From: Sphingobacterium sp. SYP-B4668
GTDB lineage: Bacteria; Bacteroidota; Bacteroidia; Sphingobacteriales; Sphingobacteriaceae
Length of the DNA: 64,000 nucleotides
Assembly: GCF_027627455.1 (NCBI RefSeq)
Contig: NZ_CP115483.1
Coordinates: 4,836,001 to 4,900,000 of the forward strand
Reading direction: 5' to 3'
Of the stretch, positions 10,025 through 17,670 are shown piece after piece (positions within the stretch are counted from its first letter, which is position 1; every line of letters starts with the position of its first letter). A program made the translations under genes and the position numbers. The notes beneath the pieces were generated by a model. It saw nothing but the letters and a program-made list of their open reading frames with translations, searched no databases and was not told the origin of the DNA.

Positions 10025-10148
10025 AGTAATAGGTTATTAATTAATACATTAATTATTCGAAGGGTTATCGGAAAAATTAAAAAAAATTGGTTATGTAGCT
10101 AAAAAATAGGTCTTTGGCTTGGTTAATTCATCATCATCAACTACATTG

Positions 10149-10192
10149 TAAAGATACCGATACTTATTACTGCACTGTCCTGCTCCATCCTG
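10149..10192 (-). promoter_or_regulatory. Promoter and tandem operator for operon A
   Basis: On the minus strand two CAGGA units repeat with period 10 (plus-strand TCCTG at 10178-10182 and 10188-10192). They are followed after 21 bp by TATCTTTA (10156-10149), a 7/8 match to the Bacteroidota -7 consensus TAnnTTTG. No good -33 TTTG is present, as expected if an activator bound to the repeat recruits polymerase. The same layout occurs before 12648 and 28134. Confidence 0.55.
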
Positions 10193-10306
10193 CAACAGGT
10201 TGTTTACAACCGCTTTTACAGGTAATTAGCGCTAATTTTTCGAGATATTTCTTGTCCCATATCAGCCATAATGGAATCACTTATACGTTTTAGCTACTTG
10301 AAAATA

Positions 10307-10343
10307 AATAATCAAAAAAAATGTTTACTTTTTTTTGATTATT
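10307..10343 (-). terminator. AT-rich hairpin terminator 1 of a tandem pair
   Basis: A perfect 15-bp stem with a 7-nt loop pairs AATAATC plus eight A (10307-10321) with eight T plus GATTATT (10329-10343). It lies about 230 bp downstream of the esterase stop codon. The A8/T8 arms give a T-tract in either direction. Confidence 0.5.
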
Positions 10344-10346
10344 CTC

Positions 10347-10378
10347 GAGAAAAAAAATCAAAAATGATTTTTTTTCTC
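10347..10378 (-). terminator. AT-rich hairpin terminator 2 of a tandem pair
   Basis: A perfect 14-bp stem with an AAAA loop pairs GAG-A8-TCA (10347-10360) with TGA-T8-CTC (10365-10378). It is separated by only 3 bp from the neighbouring hairpin at 10307-10343. It is the first of the two met by transcription coming from the esterase gene. Confidence 0.5.
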
Positions 10379-10569
10379 CCATCTTCACTTACAGAGTGTA
10401 TCCTTGCGTACCTACTTTCTAGGAGTATCCCCATTGAAATTTTGATTTTCTATACGCCGTTATGATCGGTGATTAATCAAGAGCTGAAAGGTCCCCTAAC
10501 AAATCGAGAGAAAATAAAAAAAGGGATTTACCTCATCCTGAAAAATTCTTTGCTAATAGACCGGGCTAT

Positions 10570-12648
10570 TTAATATGGATAGATATCCTTAATAGGCCAA
10601 TTGTCCGTTCGGAATGGAAGAGCAGGAAGTCCTTCCTTGTTGAAAAATTTGGATAGATAGGGGTAATTTTCCCACCCATACCTTACAGCGGCAATATGAG
10701 GAACAAGAGGAGAGGATACCATCACTCCCTGCCCGTGTATTCGGGCTTCGGCAGGATAAAATTTTTGGTCGTTACCGGCAACCATAAATCCTTGCAGAAA
10801 GGTCTTTTCGTTTGTCAAATGGTCTGTTCCTTTTTTATAGAAAACAATCGCTTTATCCCCTTTATACTTTACCTGCTTTAAATCTGGTCCCGAAAAGACA
10901 ATGTCCGTTTGACGATATACTTTACGCAATGCTGCAGCTGACAATCTATTGCCGACTTCCCACTTCAGCCTAGGATGTATATCGTGTATATCACCTAGAT
11001 CAAACGCAGATATACACCAAGTATTTGTCACTTCATTAGCCACTTTTCTTTGTATATCACGCAAAAGAGGCCATGCATCCGTCAATTCATTACCGCTTAC
11101 TTTTCCGTCAAAACCTGCAAGTTGTACCCACAAAAAAGGCATAGCGCTGTCCTGCCAATAGTTTCTCCAAGTGGAGACCAGCATGGGTAGCAAATATTGA
11201 TACTGCGATGATCGGTGGCAATTACTTTCACCTTGATACCACAATACTCCCTTCATAGATACATTTTTAAGTGGGGCTATCATGCCATTAAAGAGATATC
11301 CAGGAGCATGCGACTGACCAGGTACATCCCAATTTTGGGGCCAAGGAACCTGTATTGCCTCTCCTTTTTTCAGCAAAAGATCATACGCTTTATAACGCTC
11401 CATATAGGAACGTGTATAGACGGATGTATTCAACGCATCTTGAGGAATCCAACTTTCTATTCCGGTACCACCATAATGCGCAGTAATTATTGCTATCGGG
11501 ACATCTAATTTGTCTTCTAGATTGAGGGCGAACGCCAGGGCAACTGCGGACCAACCAGCTACTTCGAGAGAATCACCTACATACCACTTACCTCCGGTTT
11601 CGTTCTCTTCAACCGGAGAGGACCATTGCTGCTGCTTATAATGCCTGAGCATGGAAAGGTCATAATCCTGACTTTTGCTCAAACTGTCCAGAACGTCACT
11701 TTGCCAAGCTCTCATCTCCATATTGGATTGGCCAGATGCTAACCATACTTCGCCGATATCGACGTTATTGTACACAACTGTCTCGGTAAGAGACGAAATC
11801 TTTAATTCCAGTCCTCGGCCCTTTTTTAAGGAACCTAGGGTGACTAACCACAATCCGTTCTCATCTGTAATTGCACGCTCTTCGTTTCCTCCCAACTCGA
11901 CTTTGACTATTTGGTGCGGCTCTCCCACTCCCCAGACTTTAATGGGCTTTCCTCGTTGGATGACCATATTATCACCAAAATACGAGGATGGTTTTAACTG
12001 TTTCTTTTTTAATTGCTCACGACTGAGCAGAAGCATGTGATTTTTAAATTTGATCGATGGGCCATTTACATATATGCCAGTATTCCCCTTTCCAAAGAAA
12101 GGCATTAAATTCTCTACGCTCCATTTCAAGAAAACAGCTTGACTTTCCACCTCAACAACCTCTACCTTCCAAGGCCTCCAATGTTCTTTATCTACTCCCG
12201 GTGCTCGATAAATTTTAATTTGATAATCTCTATTTAATACTAGCGGTGCCATCACCTCGAGTTCTTCTACTACTCGAATCGTACCATACTGTCTTTTCCC
12301 TAATTTCAATACTGTACGATGATCGCGTGTTCCGATTGACAAAAAATGATAGGTAGACTCATCGCTGAAATTCAATATGCACCCAAAGCTATTCTCTTCC
12401 TGTAAGGAATCTTCTAGCCTAAAGGATAGGGATATGGCATCCCATATGGAATTGCCTATTGGGGGATTGTCGAGAAAGTAAGAGGAGAGGTTGTTGGAGA
12501 AGTTGGGCGATCGTTGGCTATGTAAGTAACCATTGCTATCCATACTCCAATCGCCATGAATAAGAAATCGAGTCGTATCAATCTGAGCAACTACGCTGCC
12601 AACGAGAAATCCCATTAGAGAAATCAATAAAATTAGATCTTTCTTCAT
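10570..12648 (-). CDS. SGNH sialate-O-acetylesterase-like carbohydrate esterase
   Basis: This 692-residue secreted protein has a signal peptide ending SVVAQ. Residues about 22-215 form a predicted beta-sandwich that may bind glycan. The remainder matches the sialate O-acetylesterase family: GEVWLASGQSNMEM carries the nucleophile Ser (block I), GVLWYQGESN is the conserved Gly/Asn block, and a late DLGDIHDIHPRLKWEVGNRL carries the Asp-x-x-His catalytic pair. These enzymes remove acetyl groups from sugars. In a rhamnose locus the likely substrate is acetylated pectin or rhamnogalacturonan rather than sialic acid, which is inference. It is separated from the next upstream gene by 208 bp holding its own tandem operator and a -7-like element, so it is probably transcribed alone and ends at the twin hairpins. 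Confidence 0.82.
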   Translation of the reverse strand: MKKDLILLISLMGFLVGSVVAQIDTTRFLIHGDWSMDSNGYLHSQRSPNFSNNLSSYFLDNPPIGNSIWDAISLSFRLEDSLQEENSFGCILNFSDESTYHFLSIGTRDHRTVLKLGKRQYGTIRVVEELEVMAPLVLNRDYQIKIYRAPGVDKEHWRPWKVEVVEVESQAVFLKWSVENLMPFFGKGNTGIYVNGPSIKFKNHMLLLSREQLKKKQLKPSSYFGDNMVIQRGKPIKVWGVGEPHQIVKVELGGNEERAITDENGLWLVTLGSLKKGRGLELKISSLTETVVYNNVDIGEVWLASGQSNMEMRAWQSDVLDSLSKSQDYDLSMLRHYKQQQWSSPVEENETGGKWYVGDSLEVAGWSAVALAFALNLEDKLDVPIAIITAHYGGTGIESWIPQDALNTSVYTRSYMERYKAYDLLLKKGEAIQVPWPQNWDVPGQSHAPGYLFNGMIAPLKNVSMKGVLWYQGESNCHRSSQYQYLLPMLVSTWRNYWQDSAMPFLWVQLAGFDGKVSGNELTDAWPLLRDIQRKVANEVTNTWCISAFDLGDIHDIHPRLKWEVGNRLSAAALRKVYRQTDIVFSGPDLKQVKYKGDKAIVFYKKGTDHLTNEKTFLQGFMVAGNDQKFYPAEARIHGQGVMVSSPLVPHIAAVRYGWENYPYLSKFFNKEGLPALPFRTDNWPIKDIYPY

Positions 12649-12748
12649 CTACACTACAATTGGTTTTCAGAAGTTTGGAATGCCCTAATACAATCCTATA
12701 CGTTCGCTTTTAAGATGAAAGAACGTACATCGCTTTCTATTATTTGGA

Positions 12749-12793
12749 CAATAATAATATTCTAATCAAATGGCGGCATCCTGCCCTATCCTG
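12749..12793 (-). promoter_or_regulatory. Promoter and tandem operator for the esterase gene
   Basis: Plus-strand TCCTG at 12779-12783 and 12789-12793 (minus-strand CAGGA-N5-CAGGA) is followed on the minus strand after 22 bp by TATTATTG (12756-12749), a 7/8 match to TAnnTTTG. The repeat context, ATCCTG-CCCT-ATCCTGCAACAG, is nearly identical to that of operon A, including the flanking GCAACAG. Confidence 0.55.
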
Positions 12794-12856
12794 CAACAGA
12801 TGTAGATGCAACACACGCTATACAACCTACTAAGTTGGTAGATTACAGCAGTAATC

Positions 12857-13846
12857 TTATTTCTTTTTTCGGATTTCTTGGATATCAAGATTCCGGACAA
12901 CCACGCCAGAATTGATCGTCGCTGTACTTTCCCAACCAATGTTCATCGTCGTAATTTTCATATCTCTCCACTGACTCTTTTTCAGAAACCCTCGGGCTTG
13001 TGCTTCTTTAAAAGCAGCCTTTAAGCTTGGCAGAATATCGATGTCGACAGGTTGCCATTGGCCTGACCGAAGGCTTTCTTTCAAGACTTGGTTACTGCCG
13101 AGCATATAAATAAATTTGGCAGAAGCGTCTGATTTACCAATATCCTCTGCCATATAGGGAGGGATATCTACGTACCTATAGTCATAAAAAGGTAGTCCAA
13201 ACCATAAGAAATCATCATACCCGGAGGAATTTGGATTGACATCTTGCAGCGTGACAAAAAACTGAAATTGAGCGGAGTGCAAGCCATTATCAAATAATGG
13301 CTCAGGCATTTTTAATTCACTAAAAAGTAGGCGGAGATCCATCTTCACCTTTAACATTTCCAAATTATCCGTCAGTGAAGGAGCTTCAAAGGTCTGCGCT
13401 AACAATAAATGAGGCCAATATTCTCCATTCTTTCTGACTGCTTCGTACTCATGCTCTGCCAACACTTCCAAACGAACGGAAATCTCATTCTTTGATTTTC
13501 TAAATCCGATCGTTTTGGCCTTATTGGCAAACACGATTTCCTCGCCCTGAGCGGGGACGGCAACATTCGATACCAGATGCTTGGTACCCCATTCGGCTAT
13601 ACTCCATTTCGGTTGAGACTCGCTCTTGCCGAATGGAAATAGGAAGTTCCCCTGTCTGGGCTCGCTGGTATTTGCTCCTTCCATTCTTATACCATTTTCA
13701 AATTTCCGATCTGCAAGTAGCGATACTGTATCGTGTTGGGATACTGAACGGGCGGCAGTCTGACTTTCTCCCACATGATAGAAGAAGAGAAGACCAAGGG
13801 TGAATGCCATTGGCATTATTTTAGTGAAATCAACCATTTTTTTCAA
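12857..13846 (-). CDS. Secreted protein of unknown function in the rhamnose-glycan locus
   Basis: This 329-residue protein has a hydrophobic N-terminal segment (about 11-28, ending HVGESQTAA) that looks like a signal peptide, with no lipobox. I do not recognise a family. The body is rich in aromatic and beta-prone segments (WSIAEWGTKHLVSN, QFQFFVTLQDVNPNSSGYDDFLWFGLPFY in parts, and a late ITTMNIGWESTATIN) and suggests a beta-sandwich. It could be a carbohydrate-binding protein or an uncharacterised hydrolase or lyase. It follows the two GH71/99-like genes (115-bp gap) and is the last gene of operon B. A start at the third codon-region Met (MVDF) is an alternative. Confidence 0.7.
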   Translation of the reverse strand: MKKMVDFTKIMPMAFTLGLLFFYHVGESQTAARSVSQHDTVSLLADRKFENGIRMEGANTSEPRQGNFLFPFGKSESQPKWSIAEWGTKHLVSNVAVPAQGEEIVFANKAKTIGFRKSKNEISVRLEVLAEHEYEAVRKNGEYWPHLLLAQTFEAPSLTDNLEMLKVKMDLRLLFSELKMPEPLFDNGLHSAQFQFFVTLQDVNPNSSGYDDFLWFGLPFYDYRYVDIPPYMAEDIGKSDASAKFIYMLGSNQVLKESLRSGQWQPVDIDILPSLKAAFKEAQARGFLKKSQWRDMKITTMNIGWESTATINSGVVVRNLDIQEIRKKK

Positions 13847-13961
13847 AATTTAATTGAGAATATCTGCGGATCTTTTAGCCTTTCGATTATAAAGGTTATG
13901 CTCTTTATTGAAACCGCTGCAATCCTAGTATGCCTTGGCTTATTTTAATACGCTCATACGG

Positions 13962-15713
13962 TTACTTTATTTTTACAGTCAGATTCAATCTGCCCCCAGG
14001 CGCCGTATCCCCATTTAGATACCAATCCAAGGGATCGTCTTTTTGCATATTATCGGACCATTTAAATTCAATTGACGCACCCTCAACGGACAATCCAAGT
14101 TTTTCATACGATATGGTGACTATCATCTCGTTATCGAGTATCTCACACCGGACAGTAGTCACATCTTTCCATGATCCATTGACGTACCGTTGTAGCTGGT
14201 CTCCATTGACTACCCTAAAATCATAACCATTCCAACCCGATAAATAGGACTCATCAATATTCAACCACAAGGTCATCCAATCTCTACCTGATTTTGTCGA
14301 TATTTTGTCTACTGTTTGTACATAAAAACTAAGGTCTTTACTGGAAGCTGCTAATTTTAAAACTTTGAAATCATTTCTCCCAGTTTTGTTCTCATATATT
14401 ATTTTGGGTTCTGATTGTGCTCCTGGATGACTTCGATGTAGCACATCTCCAGTAAAATCTGTATAAAGAGGTGTGATATCTTTCCAATTGATGCTCTTTT
14501 GAGGTGATCCATCTTTATTGACGTAGAGGGGAGGATTTGTGCCTTTGTAGCGGCGAATATTCGCAATCATCTGTAAGTAATATGTATCCTTAAGATCGGC
14601 AGTCCACGAGGGTTCAATATCCCGACTATATTCTGGATTTGCTTGATCAACAAAATGGGCGTGATGCTTATTCTCATCTGCACGACTCCATTTGCCTGCA
14701 ATCCATTCATTCCACCCCGTGATGAATATAAAGGGTACATCTTGACTTAAAGCAAAATCCCATTGCTCTTGGATATTGTAACCATAATAGATATCCTTGG
14801 AGGGATTTCCGGGTGAGCCTTTGTGAAAACTTCGGCCCCAATTGCCAGACTTTCCATAGAAGGCGCTACCTCCCATTGATGCGTCAAGATTAGGATGTTG
14901 TGCTGCAGAAACGTTGATAATTTCCTTCTGTCCACTTTTATTTTTGTAGACGCGTTGGGGCCGTTGAAATTCAATCCATGGCCAACCATTTACCTTCTCG
15001 GCTTCATTGGGCCATTGCGACTCTCTAATTGTGAAAAAAGATTCGTAATCTCTTCCTGCAGCCTCCTTGGATAACCCGATGATAAGGGGCTTTCCTTCCA
15101 AATAGTACCAGTTATCGGGATAATTGCTGATTGCCTGAGGACCATAAAAGTTTTTGTAAATTTCTTGCATCGCTTCTCCGGAAGCTGTGTTCGTATAAAA
15201 AACGATTTTAGGGGGGGTCTTCCCCTGTTTTCTTACGGCATCCATTGCCTTCATTAAAGCGTCACATTGTTTGAAATAGGTCAATCTATTGGTCGCATCG
15301 ATAACAAGAAAATCAACCTCAGCATCGGTTAGGAGTTGAATATTCTTAAGATGTACCCAATAGTCGTCACCTCTATAATACCCATAGATGGGTTCACCCC
15401 AAAAATAGTATTTCCCGGCACCTGACGCTCCTCCTCCCCATCCGGGGTGATAGAAGTCCTGGAAAACTTCAGGACTGTATTGGTACAACTTATCCAAATC
15501 CCATTGGTGGGCAGAGGTAGGAGACCCATCATCCCCTTGCCATAAAAAATAGAAAAGCCCGATTTGCTTGCCCTTCTTTTGCGGTCCTACTTCAGAGAAT
15601 TGGGGCAAAATCCGTCCGAGATCATCCACACCCGTAAACGCCTGACCTTTAACGCCCAAGGCAGCCCATGTGGTGACTAGGGTTAATATTATCTTTATAC
15701 TTATTTTTTCCAT
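13962..15713 (-). CDS. GH71/GH99-like secreted glycosidase with C-terminal CBM9-like domain (paralog 2)
   Basis: This 583-residue protein has a signal peptide ending GVKGQ. The N-terminal about 390 residues resemble the GH71/GH99-like (beta/alpha)8 proteins: an early LFYFLWQG, YYFWGEPIYGYYRGDD, the DFLVIDATN strand, and FITGWNEWIAGKW, where the Asn-Glu pair is a likely active-site element. The last about 180 residues form a CBM9/DOMON-like beta-sandwich ending NGDTAPGGRLN. It is a clear tandem duplicate of the gene just upstream (15810-17624), with the same blocks throughout. The reaction is unknown. Endo- or exo-activity on the glycan imported by the neighbouring SusC/SusD pairs is inferred from operon position. 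Confidence 0.75.
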   Translation of the reverse strand: MEKISIKIILTLVTTWAALGVKGQAFTGVDDLGRILPQFSEVGPQKKGKQIGLFYFLWQGDDGSPTSAHQWDLDKLYQYSPEVFQDFYHPGWGGGASGAGKYYFWGEPIYGYYRGDDYWVHLKNIQLLTDAEVDFLVIDATNRLTYFKQCDALMKAMDAVRKQGKTPPKIVFYTNTASGEAMQEIYKNFYGPQAISNYPDNWYYLEGKPLIIGLSKEAAGRDYESFFTIRESQWPNEAEKVNGWPWIEFQRPQRVYKNKSGQKEIINVSAAQHPNLDASMGGSAFYGKSGNWGRSFHKGSPGNPSKDIYYGYNIQEQWDFALSQDVPFIFITGWNEWIAGKWSRADENKHHAHFVDQANPEYSRDIEPSWTADLKDTYYLQMIANIRRYKGTNPPLYVNKDGSPQKSINWKDITPLYTDFTGDVLHRSHPGAQSEPKIIYENKTGRNDFKVLKLAASSKDLSFYVQTVDKISTKSGRDWMTLWLNIDESYLSGWNGYDFRVVNGDQLQRYVNGSWKDVTTVRCEILDNEMIVTISYEKLGLSVEGASIEFKWSDNMQKDDPLDWYLNGDTAPGGRLNLTVKIK

Positions 15714-15809
15714 AATTCACATGCGGTATACATTCGTTTTATAACTGTTGTCAACTCCACTATAATAACCTAAGGCCCTTTTCCATTGCTCAGCAAATTT
15801 CTTTAACGC

Positions 15810-17624
15810 TCAATCCGTTTTATAGACAAAATTAAACCGCCCTCCCGGGGCTGTATCTCCATTAACGTAGAAATCCATAATATTACCATTTTCTTGCATA
15901 TTGTCATTCCACTTAAATTCCAAATTCAATCCCTCTCCCTTAATCCCTAGCACTTTTTTCGGAATGGCGATTACCAGTTTATTATGATGTGTAGCCATCT
16001 TAGAATGACCGATGCTTTCCCATTCCCATCTATTTCCTACATTGCGTTCTATGACGACTTTATTCTTGGATGGGCTCATTCTATTGATTACAAAATCATA
16101 CCCGTTCCATCCGGTATTTTTATCTCGATCTATATCTATAAACAACAGCATCCAATTGCGATCATTCGGAGAGGTCAATTTGTCATTGGTTTCTACATAA
16201 AAATAGATTTGATCGATATCTCTTGCTACTTTGGCTCCGACAATATCATTCCGCCCGGTAGTATTTGTATAGTATTTATCATACCGCCCGCGATGACCCC
16301 TGTGTTCGGTATTTCCTTTATAATGTGCATAATAGGGTTTGACTTGATCCCAATCACTAGGTTGGGCAAGATTTATGGTCTTGGGCGGGGAGGCAATATC
16401 CAAGGTTGCCATTCCCTTAAATTTACGCACATTGTCTATTAATTGTTGATAATACACATCCCCTTTGTCTCCCCATCCTTTATTTGGCTCAATATCTCGA
16501 CTATGTTCCCAATCAAACTGATCGACAAATGAGAAAGGATCTCCGGTCCAACTATCCGAAGGAAGCCATTGTCCAGCAATAAATTCGTTCCAACCGGTTA
16601 CAAAGACTAATTCAGGATCGATTTTTAGTGCTTGGTTCCACTGCTCCTGAAAATTCCACCCATATAGATAGCCATCCACTCTTGGGTCAAATCCGTTAGT
16701 CTGACTGAAACTTCTGCCATATGTCCCGGGAAGATTAAATGCACTACAGTGGCCATTCGTTGATGGCCCTGCATTCTGGGCAACTCCTACAGTGACTTGC
16801 TCAAATGATTCGTCTTTATTCTTGACATATCCTTTCTGTGGATAATTCTCCAGCCACCCCCAGTGGTCGGAACGCTTTGGTCCGTCAACATAGTCTGGTT
16901 GGCCAGGTCGAAAAGTAAAAAAATTGGCTATTTCCTGGTCTTCAGTTGTTTTTTGAAGATTATCTGGATAGGCCATGATACCAGGTTTCCCTTTCCATAC
17001 GAACCATAAATTCTGATAGCGGCCGGGTTTATACACATCTTTGTAAAGCTGCCGAAGTGATACCAATGAATGGGGGACTGGCCCAAAAGGTAGCATAAAT
17101 GCTATTTTAGGAACTCGTACTCCATCTCGTTGAGCTTCATCCCAGGTTTTCAATAGGGCCTCATACGACTCTTGCCAGGTTAAGCTCCCATTGGTGCAAT
17201 CAAAGAAAACAACATCTACCCCAGCATCTGCCAGCATCTCAGCATGTTTACGAAGCACCCAAGGGTCGGTGGTCTTATAATACCCCAATAAAGGTTCTTC
17301 CCAGAAAAAAAAGCCGGGCTTTTTAGTTCCCCACGCAGGGTGGTGGTAATCCTTCATGGCTTCTGGATGTTCTCGAACAATTTCGGTGATATTTTTGACT
17401 TGATAGGTGGTGTCATCATGTCCCTGATGCCATGTCCAATAAAACATGGCCACCAACTTATTGTCTTTTTTTAAACCGGCAGTTTCTTGGCTCGCGGCTT
17501 TGCGCCCCAATGCGTCGGTAAAAGACCATTGATCGCTATTGACAATCTGCTGGGCTTTGACGAGCTGTGCATTCCAGCATACTATTAGACCAAAAATTAA
17601 TAGTGATATCTTTCCTTTCATCAT
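15810..17624 (-). CDS. GH71/GH99-like secreted glycosidase with C-terminal CBM9-like domain (paralog 1)
   Basis: This 604-residue protein has a signal peptide ending LVKAQ. It has the same architecture as its downstream paralog: AMFYWTWHQGHDD, FFFWEEPLLGYYKTTDPW, VDVVFFDCTNGSLTW, FVTGWNEFIAGQW and SRDIEPNKGWGDKGD in a predicted (beta/alpha)8 domain. A C-terminal CBM9-like sandwich holds GRNDIVGAKVARD and NGDTAPGGRFN. Comparable acid residues are kept in both copies, so both are probably active. The gap to the upstream SusD gene is 46 bp and to the downstream paralog 96 bp, which implies one operon. Families GH71 (alpha-1,3-glucanase) and GH99 (endo-mannosidase) are distant, and their specificities should not be transferred. 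Confidence 0.75.
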   Translation of the reverse strand: MMKGKISLLIFGLIVCWNAQLVKAQQIVNSDQWSFTDALGRKAASQETAGLKKDNKLVAMFYWTWHQGHDDTTYQVKNITEIVREHPEAMKDYHHPAWGTKKPGFFFWEEPLLGYYKTTDPWVLRKHAEMLADAGVDVVFFDCTNGSLTWQESYEALLKTWDEAQRDGVRVPKIAFMLPFGPVPHSLVSLRQLYKDVYKPGRYQNLWFVWKGKPGIMAYPDNLQKTTEDQEIANFFTFRPGQPDYVDGPKRSDHWGWLENYPQKGYVKNKDESFEQVTVGVAQNAGPSTNGHCSAFNLPGTYGRSFSQTNGFDPRVDGYLYGWNFQEQWNQALKIDPELVFVTGWNEFIAGQWLPSDSWTGDPFSFVDQFDWEHSRDIEPNKGWGDKGDVYYQQLIDNVRKFKGMATLDIASPPKTINLAQPSDWDQVKPYYAHYKGNTEHRGHRGRYDKYYTNTTGRNDIVGAKVARDIDQIYFYVETNDKLTSPNDRNWMLLFIDIDRDKNTGWNGYDFVINRMSPSKNKVVIERNVGNRWEWESIGHSKMATHHNKLVIAIPKKVLGIKGEGLNLEFKWNDNMQENGNIMDFYVNGDTAPGGRFNFVYKTD

Positions 17625-17670
17625 GCTATAACTAGTTGAATTATACGGGTACTCATCTCTTATTTTTCTA

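Larger units (their letters stand above)
10025..10569. other. 545-bp intergenic region: operon A promoter and twin A8/T8 hairpins
   Basis: I see no credible gene here. The left part holds the operon A leader (about 117 nt), a -7-like element at 10149-10156 and the tandem CAGGA operator at 10178-10192. The right part holds two consecutive perfect AT-rich hairpins (10307-10343 and 10347-10378) that probably end the esterase transcript arriving from 10570. Confidence 0.6.

Noticed and set aside
10271..10465. 64-codon open frame
   Set aside because: It spans the twin A8/T8 hairpins and its protein is dominated by Lys/Phe runs produced by them.
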